NCBI GenBank assembly: GCA_964398215.1
Contig: CAYNNP010000161.1
Coordinates: 1 to 14,998, forward strand
DNA length: 14,998 nucleotides
DNA from: CAYNNP01 sp964398215
GTDB lineage: Bacteria > Planctomycetota > Planctomycetia > Pirellulales > Pirellulaceae
Direction of reading: 5' to 3'
The position numbers were made by a program, and so were the translations under genes. Under the pieces are notes generated by a model. It was given only the letters and a program-made list of their open reading frames with translations, did no database searches and was not told where the DNA came from. This document shows positions 1-5,686 of this stretch, in pieces (within the stretch, counting starts at the first letter, position 1; every line of letters begins with the position of its first letter).

Positions 1-36
1 GGCCTCGAAGGGTTGTGCTATCACCGCAAGAACCGG

Positions 37-59
37 GGCTATCGCCCATCGGCTCAGTA
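37..59 (+). repeat. Dispersed palindromic repeat, copy 1
   Basis: This stretch reads GGCTATCGCCCATCGGCTCA followed by GTA. The reverse complement of the last 22 bases of the window is nearly identical: the tail TCGGCTCAGTA is exact, with two substitutions and one indel before it. The part from 36 to 47 can fold as GGGC-TATC-GCCC. I recall similar elements scattered in Rhodopirellula-type genomes, but the copy number cannot be judged from this window. The match between the two window ends is directly visible. Confidence 0.6.
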
Positions 60-93
60 AATCAACAGACTCAATTGCATTTTCGTCTTAAAA

Positions 94-164
94 GGGCTGC
101 TCGTCCAACGGGAAGACACTGGGTTTGCAACCTAGAAATCGGAGTTCGATTCTCCGGCGGTCCA
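94..164 (+). tRNA. tRNA-Ala (anticodon TGC)
   Basis: This 71-base sequence folds as a tRNA. The acceptor stem pairs 94-100 with 157-163, with two G-T wobbles. The D-stem is only 3 bp (GTC 103-105 with GAC 115-117). The anticodon stem pairs 119-123 with 131-135 around loop TTTGCAA. The T-stem pairs CGGAG 140-144 with CTCCG 152-156 around TTCGATT. The anticodon at 126-128 is TGC. The third acceptor pair is G96-T161, the G3:U70 pair that alanyl-tRNA synthetase recognises, which supports Ala independently. No CCA is encoded. The next tRNA starts 10 bases downstream, so the two are probably cotranscribed. Confidence 0.88.
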
Positions 165-174
165 CTGAATTCAT

Positions 175-246
175 GACTCGATGGTGAAACGGATATCATG
201 TCTCGCTTCGAACGAGAGGTTCCAGGTTCAAATCCTGGTCGGGTTA
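175..246 (+). tRNA. tRNA-Arg (anticodon TCG)
   Basis: This 72-base tRNA has acceptor stem 175-181 with 239-245 (one G-T and one T-G wobble). The D-stem is GTGA 184-187 with TCAT 196-199. The anticodon stem TCTCG 201-205 pairs with CGAGA 213-217 around CTTCGAA. The T-stem CCAGG 222-226 pairs with CCTGG 234-238 around TTCAAAT. The anticodon 208-210 is TCG, reading CGA. The D-loop has an A directly after its GG, and C is the middle anticodon base; both fit arginine identity as known from E. coli. No CCA is encoded. Confidence 0.88.
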
Positions 247-251
247 CTTCA

Positions 252-268
252 GTTTCGTATCACGAAAC
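252..268 (+). other. Short hairpin between two tRNA genes
   Basis: GTTTCGT at 252-258 pairs perfectly with ACGAAAC at 262-268 around a 3-base loop. It fills most of the 31-base spacer between the two Arg tRNAs. It is not followed by a T-run, so a role in processing of the joint transcript is more likely than termination. That role is inference; only the pairing is seen. Confidence 0.45.
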
Positions 269-277
269 GTCAACAAC

Positions 278-349
278 ATCCTTGGGGTGTGCCGGAATGC
301 ACGCGACCCTGCGAAGGTCGAAGATCAGGTTCGATTCCTGGCAAGGATA
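278..349 (+). tRNA. tRNA-Arg (anticodon GCG)
   Basis: This 72-base tRNA has a perfect acceptor stem, ATCCTTG 278-284 with CAAGGAT 342-348. The D-stem is GTGT 287-290 with GCAC 299-302. The anticodon stem CGACC 304-308 pairs with GGTCG 316-320 around CTGCGAA. The T-stem is 325-329 with 337-341 around TTCGATT. The anticodon 311-313 is GCG, reading CGC. Most bacteria read CGC with an inosine-modified ACG tRNA, so a GCG arginine tRNA is unusual. An A follows the D-loop GG, as expected for arginine. No CCA is encoded; a short T-run follows the gene. Confidence 0.88.
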
Positions 350-373
350 CTTTTTCGTCAACCAAAATTGCCA

Positions 374-399
374 GTGCGAGCGAGGATGATCGCTCGCGC
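374..399 (+). other. Strong stem-loop downstream of the tRNA genes
   Basis: GCGAGCGA at 376-383 pairs perfectly with TCGCTCGC at 390-397 around a 6-base loop, and two further pairs extend the stem outward. It lies 25 bases after the last tRNA and could end or process the tRNA transcript. No T-run follows, so it is not a typical intrinsic terminator. Confidence 0.45.
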
Positions 400-420
400 G
401 CGGCCGAGCTGCTTGTGTTC

Positions 421-465
421 GTAGTACCGCCTTCAGGCGGAATTTCCGGCTAAAGCCGGTACTAC
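421..465. repeat. Cloverleaf-like palindromic element (REP-like)
   Basis: An outer inverted repeat GTAGTA (421-426) / TACTAC (460-465) encloses two separate hairpins: CCGCC-TTCA-GGCGG at 427-440 and CCGGC-TAAA-GCCGG at 446-459. The element could fold into a three-way junction on either strand. I recall near-identical elements in many copies in Rhodopirellula-like genomes, which fits a REP-type mobile palindrome, but the copy number cannot be tested here. It lies 48 bases past the secretin stop and downstream of the tRNA genes, so it could also act as a two-way transcript end. Confidence 0.7.
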
Positions 466-513
466 AAACTAATTGTTCGCCAGCTTGCTTGACGACTCCG
501 CTGGTGACGATTC

Positions 514-2940
514 TTACGGCAGCATGCGATTGATTTTGTTGGCGTCCAGGTGTTGTTCTGCACCGACTTGATCTGGTAGTCGTGGCTCTGGGCGACATGC
601 TCGCTGAAGCGGGCCGTAAAACAGTGGCATATCGGTACGCTGAAAATCGCGATTCAATTCTTCGCAATCTTGCGGAACCGGTTGATGGCACTGGTCCAGT
701 TCAACGATATGCGGAATCAAAGCCACAACGATTTCGCTGCGAGAACGTGATGTTTCGCGACGCTGGAATAGTTTTCCAACGTACTTCACGTCTCCTAGAA
801 ACGGCAACTTGCGGATGACGGTATCGTCTCTCTCTTGGATCAAGCCGCCAATCACGACTCCTTGGTGATCGTTCAGCAAGACGGATGTTTCCAGTTCGCG
901 AGTTTCTTCTTCTGGCAACAATGTTGTTGGGTTGATCTGACCATCGCTGACTTCAGGCTTCACATGCAGCAAGACTCGGTTGTCTCGGCTGATGGTTGGC
1001 GTGACGGAAAGCACAACTCCGGTGTCCAAAAACTGTACGTCTTGAATCGTTGATGTTTGCGTAACCGTGGCAACAGAGAATCCCAATTGTTGACCAACTT
1101 GGATTTTGGCTTCTTGACCGTTGACGACCATGATTTTTGGTGCTGCAAGAGTCTTGGAATCCGTTGTGGTTTCCAGCAAGTCGATCAGCGATTTTACGCG
1201 AGAGCCATCGATTTCAGCGAAGAACAGTGGGTTGGTTCGAGCTCCGATCGGATCGGCAAGACCAAAACTACCGATCGTCAAATCACCTCGGAAAAGGGCG
1301 TCAAAGTTGACTCCATGCATCATGTCGTCTCTCAGCTCGACTTCCAAAATCCGGGCTTCGATCATGACTTGGCGCGGTGGCTGGTCAGCTTGATGCAAAA
1401 AGCTCTCAACACGCTGGATGGCTTCGGGAGTGTCTACAACGACAATCGCTTCCCGAGTCTTCATGTTGTCTTTTTGGTCCAAGCTGGTGATGGAAGCTGT
1501 ACCTGTGGGCGAAAGCAACATTTGAATTGTTGCCTCCAGCACCTCTGCTTTGGCAAAGTCCAGCGGGAACATTCGAAGCTGCCGTGACTCTGCAGGCAAC
1601 TTATCGGCCGCATAGATGTAGATAACGTTATCCTCGAACTCGGCGCGAAGATTGCACATCTTCAAAACGCTTCTGAGCGCTTGATCGGGATTCAAGCCGT
1701 TGACGTTCGCGGTCACGGTGCCAGTGACTTCTGGTGCGATCATGATGTTCATGTTGTATCCACGAGCCAACAGTTCAAGCACCGATCGAACATCAGTGCT
1801 ATCGACACTTAGCGTGACGCCTTCGTCGACCGCTGGAAGTGCAGGAGCCATCACGTCTTGTGCGGGCTCTGGAAATTGGGGCCGAGCAGCGACTCTGATT
1901 TCCGGAACCGAAACTGTCTCGAGCGGCTGCTGGATCGGTGCAGCGGACTGATATGGCTGGGGTGGATCTGGTTGCCGAATTGGTTCTCCGACAGGCAGCA
2001 TCGTCGCGATATCCAAGACAGGCGGGGCAATGTAGACGTCTTGTGTCGGTGGGCTGACCAATTTTGGAGCCGTCAGACGAGGTGTTGTCTGGGCCTTTGG
2101 AGTTGTAATCTTAGGTATCTTTGCCGCTACTGTGATTGCTGGTGGCTCTAGAGGAATTGAATCAGTTTTCAACTTATCGCGATTGGCTTTGAACGATGCG
2201 GTTTTGCCAATTGCCTTGTTCTTGTCAGTTGAGCTGGCGGCAGGTTCTGCGACAACAGTCTGCAACGGCGGTTTCGATTCGCTGGTATCGGGAACGTTTG
2301 AGACATAGACGGGGGGAAACGCGTGACCGGTCAAACGAACCAATCCCGGTAGTGAACTTTTCTGAGCTTGGTTCCATGTAAGCATGACTCGCGTTCGCTC
2401 AGCGATGCTACTGGATTCGACGTTTTCGTTCAGCTTATTGTAGACACCCTTTACAATTCCCTCTGTGACTGGCAGCGCTGCAAGTATTGGGTCAGTGGCT
2501 GCGGAATTTGGATCAACGTTGAAATCGGCTGGCAGTTTGTCGGCGCCGCGCATCGATTCCAGCATCGCTAATTTGACTTGCTCAGTTGAAATGATCTGGT
2601 TCAGAGAGTGTCGCAGCAATCGGCTGTGCTCGATCCTCGGCAGTGATTCCAGTCTTGTTGTTGCGATGGAATATTCCAATTCATCTTTCATCAAACGCTT
2701 GAATAGATCCAGATTCTGGCTTGGCGTCTTTGTTGAATTCGCGGTTGTATCAACGTCAGGCTTGTGCTCCAAGTCAAACGCGTCTGCTCCAATGACGGCA
2801 ACTTCGAATACAATTGTGCCTACTAACCAAGCGACCAATATCCAAAGCATGGTCGCCCTCGTGCTTCGATTGGTTGCTGGCGCCCCTGATCGGTTAAGAT
2901 CACGGCTTGTTGGAACTACTGTTTTGATTGTCCGTTTCAT
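514..2940 (-). CDS. Secretin, outer-membrane channel of a type II secretion / type IV pilus-like machine
   Basis: This 808-residue protein would form the outer-membrane channel. Residues 31-54 form a hydrophobic stretch ending in Ala-Asp-Ala, which fits signal peptidase I cleavage. Residues 60-220 look helical. About 222-372 is a proline-rich linker. Residues 375-444 are a secretin/TonB short N-terminal (N0) domain and 455-520 one NolW-type (N1) domain. Residues 525-746 are the secretin core, with the family-typical LPFLGDVKYVGKLF near 712-725. About 60 further residues follow. Only two N-domains are recognisable, which is closer to PilQ than to classical GspD. The ATG at 2940 was chosen because GGAAAG lies about 7 bases upstream; a TTG at 3000 would add 20 residues without support. 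It is last in its group, 282 bases after gspF. Confidence 0.93.
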   Translation of the reverse strand: MKRTIKTVVPTSRDLNRSGAPATNRSTRATMLWILVAWLVGTIVFEVAVIGADAFDLEHKPDVDTTANSTKTPSQNLDLFKRLMKDELEYSIATTRLESLPRIEHSRLLRHSLNQIISTEQVKLAMLESMRGADKLPADFNVDPNSAATDPILAALPVTEGIVKGVYNKLNENVESSSIAERTRVMLTWNQAQKSSLPGLVRLTGHAFPPVYVSNVPDTSESKPPLQTVVAEPAASSTDKNKAIGKTASFKANRDKLKTDSIPLEPPAITVAAKIPKITTPKAQTTPRLTAPKLVSPPTQDVYIAPPVLDIATMLPVGEPIRQPDPPQPYQSAAPIQQPLETVSVPEIRVAARPQFPEPAQDVMAPALPAVDEGVTLSVDSTDVRSVLELLARGYNMNIMIAPEVTGTVTANVNGLNPDQALRSVLKMCNLRAEFEDNVIYIYAADKLPAESRQLRMFPLDFAKAEVLEATIQMLLSPTGTASITSLDQKDNMKTREAIVVVDTPEAIQRVESFLHQADQPPRQVMIEARILEVELRDDMMHGVNFDALFRGDLTIGSFGLADPIGARTNPLFFAEIDGSRVKSLIDLLETTTDSKTLAAPKIMVVNGQEAKIQVGQQLGFSVATVTQTSTIQDVQFLDTGVVLSVTPTISRDNRVLLHVKPEVSDGQINPTTLLPEEETRELETSVLLNDHQGVVIGGLIQERDDTVIRKLPFLGDVKYVGKLFQRRETSRSRSEIVVALIPHIVELDQCHQPVPQDCEELNRDFQRTDMPLFYGPLQRACRPEPRLPDQVGAEQHLDANKINRMLP

Positions 2941-3107
2941 CGATCGCTTTCCGCTTTGCCGATTCAATTGTTTTATGCTGGCAAAACCGCTTGGTAGCAA
3001 ACTTCAGAACATGCCGATTGTTTGTTTTCGCGGTCGCGTATGGGCAGCATCGGTAGATAAGGACCGGCAGGATAAGCCCCACGCGATGAATGCATGGGAT
3101 GAATCAG

Positions 3108-3165
3108 TTCCGAGGTGGTCTCGTTCGGAATTACCCTGCGGAGGGTTAGCAAAGGCAAACTAACC
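3108..3165 (-). promoter_or_regulatory. Structured leader upstream of the secretin gene
   Basis: The 282-base gap before the secretin gene holds three inverted repeats in a row. They are TTCCGA/TCGGAA (3108-3113 with 3125-3130), CCCT/AGGG (3134-3137 with 3142-3145) and GGTTAG/CTAACC (3144-3149 with 3160-3165). The last two overlap by two bases, so they could be alternative folds. The leader matches no riboswitch class I can identify; I looked for a cyclic-di-GMP type and did not find its conserved core. I see no good promoter match. A regulatory role is inference. Confidence 0.35.
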
Positions 3166-3195
3166 ACAAGCGTTAAGACTTACCAAGCAGGTGCA

Positions 3196-3223
3196 ATCAG
3201 ATCACTAGTGTGTTCGATCTGAT
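3196..3223 (-). other. Inverted repeat at the gspF stop codon
   Basis: ATCAGATC at 3196-3203 pairs perfectly with GATCTGAT at 3216-3223, giving an 8-bp stem with a 12-base loop that touches the gspF stop codon. No T-run follows on the minus strand, so it is not a convincing terminator. It may separate or stabilise the gspF part of a transcript that runs on into the secretin gene. Confidence 0.35.
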
Positions 3224-4251
3224 CAGGGCGTCAGCTCTTTCAACATATCGTTGTAAGGTTGGAAGATATTTACCACCATGCGGAAGATCATGTAGATCAA
3301 GAAGCCACCTACTGAAATCCAAACGACGCCAGTGGCGATTGCTGCAATCGTCTTCATCGCCAAGGACGCTCGCTCGTCGTACTCTTTGGCTAATCCTTCC
3401 ATTGATTCCGCATCGGTACCTGAGAGTTCTGCGATTTCGACTCGCGAAATGAACTCATCGGGAAAGACATCTGTTGCATTCAGGCCGCCGGCAAGCGTCG
3501 CACCACTCAGAATTGCTTTTTTTGAGTCGTCCGCACCAGCTCGATAATATTCGCTATCGGTGCTATCAAGACCGTGTCCAATGGATCGAATGGGGTCGAG
3601 CCCAGCGTCAAGGCTAAGTGCCATTGTCCAAGCGAATCGCGACAGAGTGATTGTCTGAATCGAACTGCCCAGGACTGGGATCATGTAAAACAGCGGAATG
3701 ATGTTATGACATCCGGCAATGTTCTTTTTGTAACCCCAGATAACAGCGAAAACGACGCCAAAGAAACAAGCGATATAGAACCAAAACCATAATACGCCAC
3801 TCGTGCCCCGAAGCCCGAAACCAAGAATATCGGTCATGGGGCCGGCAGCTGTCGTGATGATTCCCATCAGCCAAATCAACAGTGAAATGGCTAGAATCCC
3901 GCCGATCAATTGGAGAGTTGGCCAAGCAATCGATTTGGTGAACTCGCGACGCAATTTGAGTTGTTGATCGTAATAATCAGCAAGGTTTAGCAGAGTGCGT
4001 TCAATACGTCCGGTTTCTTCGCCAACTCGGGTCATCGCAATCATCAAGCTCGGAAAGAACTTATGGTTACGTTTCATAATGGTGCTTAGCTGTTCGCCCT
4101 TGCTGGCGCCTTCGACCAGCATGCGCATGGCGGACCGTTGTTTCTGAGGCCCATGATTCGCTTCGGCATTCAGCAGCGGAATCAGATCCGCGCCTGCGCG
4201 TAGCCCGATTCCCAAACGGCGTGTGAACGTTGCAGCTGATTTTAATTTCAT
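3223..4251 (-). CDS. gspF: GspF/PilC family inner-membrane platform protein
   Basis: This 342-residue protein belongs to the type II secretion F family, which forms the cytoplasmic-membrane platform that the assembly ATPase works on. Two copies of the F domain are visible, about residues 5-105 and 200-325, each ending in membrane helices (about 110-135, 153-173 and 303-328). Family-typical pieces include RVGEETGRIERTL at 75-87 and VEIAELSGTDAESM at 271-284. It is shorter than the usual 400 or so residues because the N-terminal cytoplasmic segment is missing or very short. The reading frame is closed by a stop about 60 bases upstream of the ATG, so a longer start is excluded unless there is a frameshift. 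There is no clear Shine-Dalgarno site. The ATG overlaps the stop of a small upstream ORF as ATGA. Confidence 0.93.
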   Translation of the reverse strand: MKLKSAATFTRRLGIGLRAGADLIPLLNAEANHGPQKQRSAMRMLVEGASKGEQLSTIMKRNHKFFPSLMIAMTRVGEETGRIERTLLNLADYYDQQLKLRREFTKSIAWPTLQLIGGILAISLLIWLMGIITTAAGPMTDILGFGLRGTSGVLWFWFYIACFFGVVFAVIWGYKKNIAGCHNIIPLFYMIPVLGSSIQTITLSRFAWTMALSLDAGLDPIRSIGHGLDSTDSEYYRAGADDSKKAILSGATLAGGLNATDVFPDEFISRVEIAELSGTDAESMEGLAKEYDERASLAMKTIAAIATGVVWISVGGFLIYMIFRMVVNIFQPYNDMLKELTP

Positions 4252-4361
4252 TCGTGCAAGAACTGATCCAGGAGATCCAATTGAAGGCAGGCGAGCGACA
4301 AGCCAACTCTATTGTGATCAGTTTGAAGCCGCGAAAGTAGTCCCCAACGGCCAATTGCCGC
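4248..4361 (-). CDS. Possible small ORF coupled to gspF
   Basis: A 37-codon ORF with an ATG start at 4361 ends in TGA overlapping the gspF ATG (ATGA). That is the same arrangement seen between real genes in the neighbouring operon. It fills most of the 133-base gap between the small upstream gene and gspF. The predicted peptide is leucine-rich and could be helical (LACLQLDLLDQFLHE at its end), but I recognise no family and see no Shine-Dalgarno site. The frame is open further upstream to 4439, inside the preceding gene. It may be a coupling ORF, a displaced N-terminal piece of gspF, or chance. Confidence 0.25.
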   Translation of the reverse strand, partial: AAIGRWGLLSRLQTDHNRVGLSLACLQLDLLDQFLHE

Positions 4362-4384
4362 CATCACTTTACGGAATCGGGCGT

Positions 4385-4666
4385 TTATGCGGCTTTTCGC
4401 TTCTGTAGATCGGGCGTTCGAAAGGCTTTGCCCGCACAAGTCTCGATCGCTTCGTTAACGCAATCCAGTTGATCGGCGACTGGTTGCGAAAGATCAATGA
4501 ACAGAATTTTGACACCGGCGACTTCACACCATGTCGAATCTGGCCCGTCCAACCAATCGTTTCGAATCTGAAACCCGAGTGTCTTTGCTAGATGGACACG
4601 TTCTTTCAAGCGATCAACTGTTGTGTTCTGAGCAAGGCTCGTCTGCGGCGCGTTTTCCATTCGCAT
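4385..4666 (-). CDS. Small conserved-looking protein of unknown function
   Basis: This 93-residue soluble protein has no signal peptide or membrane segment. The ATG at 4666 was chosen because GGAG lies 8 bases upstream; a GTG at 4675 and an ATG at 4660 are alternatives. The middle (GFQIRNDWLDGPDSTWCEVA, then GVKILFIDLSQPVADQLDCV) looks like an alpha/beta fold. The pattern of a Cys followed by a hydrophobic strand, then IDLSQPVADQL, resembles small uncharacterised proteins I have seen in several bacterial phyla; that is memory, not a search. It is first in the minus-strand group with gspF and the secretin, so it may be cotranscribed with them. No function is proposed. Confidence 0.72.
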   Translation of the reverse strand: MRMENAPQTSLAQNTTVDRLKERVHLAKTLGFQIRNDWLDGPDSTWCEVAGVKILFIDLSQPVADQLDCVNEAIETCAGKAFRTPDLQKRKAA

Positions 4667-4841
4667 TGTCGTCACTCCGACTATTCAGCAATCCGTTTAT
4701 CTTACCTAAGCCTCAGGACACGGGCATAGTAGACACGGCAATTTATGAGGGACCCGTTGAACCGTCTATAGCAGTTCTTTGCAGAGCGTCGATAGATGAT
4801 GTGTCGTTATCAATCACAACCTTGGCCAACCAGCAAAAACC
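4667..4841. promoter_or_regulatory. Divergent intergenic region between the small gene and the kinase gene
   Basis: These 175 bases must hold promoters for both directions. I see no convincing -35/-10 pair for either gene. A 7-base direct repeat GACACGG occurs at 4717-4723 and 4732-4738, spaced 15 bases start to start. That could place two half-sites on one face of the helix, though a repeat this short may be chance. Confidence 0.35.
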
Positions 4842-5624
4842 ATGCAATCAAACGAATCGCAAATTGCCACCGATCAAACGATGTACATCCAGCATCTAAA
4901 AGGTGAACTGCGAAAAATGCAGGCAATGGCATCACTGGGTGAATTGACCAGCACAGCGACTCACGAATTCAACAACATGCTGATGACGGTGATCAATTAC
5001 GCCAAACTTGGATTGCGAAATCAGGATGCTGAGAGCCGCGACAAAGCTCTCACAAAGATCTTGGATGCGTCAACACGAGCGGCAAAAATCACCAACACCA
5101 TTTTGGCCCAAGCACGCAACCGTAGCGAATCGATGGAGCCAACGGATCTACGTGAAGTTGTTGAAGGTGCGATGTTCTTGCTGGAACGTGAAATGCGAAA
5201 GTACCGCGTTGCAGTTGAGGTCGAGATTGATCCCAACACGCCACCTGCAATGGCAAGTGGAAACCAAATCCAACGCGTGTTGCTGAACCTGATGATCAAT
5301 GCTCGTCAAGCAATCAGCGAAGGCGGCACTGTGTTGATTCGACTTTGCCCCAGCAGCGAAAATGGCTTCGTTGAACTGACTGTCCGCGATTCTGGTAGCG
5401 GTATCCCTCGTGAAAAGCTGACGCACATTTTTGACGCGTTCTATACCACCAAGGATGGGCCAGACGAATCGGGTAAGGGTGGAACCGGTTTGGGGCTGGC
5501 TGCATGCAAAGAGATCATTGATGCTCACGCAGGCCGAATCCGCGTAGAAAGCAGCGTCGGCGTTGGCACAGCGTTCATCATTCGCTTGCCAATCGCAAAG
5601 AAGAATTCGCAGGCCGCTGCATAA
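4842..5624 (+). CDS. Soluble sensor histidine kinase (orphan)
   Basis: This 260-residue protein is a cytoplasmic two-component histidine kinase with almost no sensory region. The H-box is GELTSTATHEFNNML, with the phosphoacceptor His41 followed by EFNN as in NtrB-like kinases. The ATP-binding domain shows the N-box around Asn153 (LNLMINARQAI), the G1 box DSGSGIP at 183-189, the F-box FDAF at 197-200 and the G2 box GGTGLGL at 213-219, so it should be active. There is no transmembrane segment, PAS domain or receiver domain. Only about 20 residues precede the dimerisation helix, so the signal probably comes through a partner protein. It is transcribed alone, against both flanking secretion gene groups, and no response regulator is in the window. 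The ATG at 4842 lacks a clear Shine-Dalgarno site; an internal ATG at 4881 is possible. Confidence 0.93.
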   Translation: MQSNESQIATDQTMYIQHLKGELRKMQAMASLGELTSTATHEFNNMLMTVINYAKLGLRNQDAESRDKALTKILDASTRAAKITNTILAQARNRSESMEPTDLREVVEGAMFLLEREMRKYRVAVEVEIDPNTPPAMASGNQIQRVLLNLMINARQAISEGGTVLIRLCPSSENGFVELTVRDSGSGIPREKLTHIFDAFYTTKDGPDESGKGGTGLGLAACKEIIDAHAGRIRVESSVGVGTAFIIRLPIAKKNSQAAA

Positions 5625-5647
5625 GTGGATTGCATCACGCAACCCGG

Positions 5648-5672
5648 GCCAGCGAGACGCGACCTCGCTGGC
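5648..5672. terminator. Stem-loop between convergent genes, possible two-way terminator
   Basis: GCCAGCGAG at 5648-5656 pairs perfectly with CTCGCTGGC at 5664-5672 around a 7-base loop. It sits in the 62-base gap between the ends of the kinase gene and the oppositely directed PilO-like gene, where a shared terminator is expected. No T-run follows on either strand, so intrinsic termination is uncertain. Confidence 0.5.
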
Positions 5673-5686
5673 GTAAACCAGTGCGC

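Noticed and set aside
1..60. Open frame ending GLEGLCYHRKNRGYRPSAQ then TAA, possibly the 3' end of a gene entering from the left
   Set aside because: The last third of the frame is the dispersed repeat that recurs at the other window end, and only 19 codons are visible. It may be real, but the upstream sequence is needed; nothing in it can be assigned.
1057..1587. 176-codon plus-strand ORF inside the secretin gene
   Set aside because: It is antisense to the conserved secretin core, and its composition (Cys, Gln, His, Phe runs) is that of a shadow frame.
3108..3165. Cyclic-di-GMP riboswitch before the secretin gene
   Set aside because: A fragment resembling GCAAA occurs on both strands, but the conserved two-helix core with its tetraloop and receptor is not present.
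2973..3167. 64-codon minus-strand ORF in the gap before the secretin gene
   Set aside because: It has a GTG start without a ribosome site and an irregular composition rich in Pro and Arg, and it overlaps the inverted repeats of the leader. It reads as non-coding sequence.
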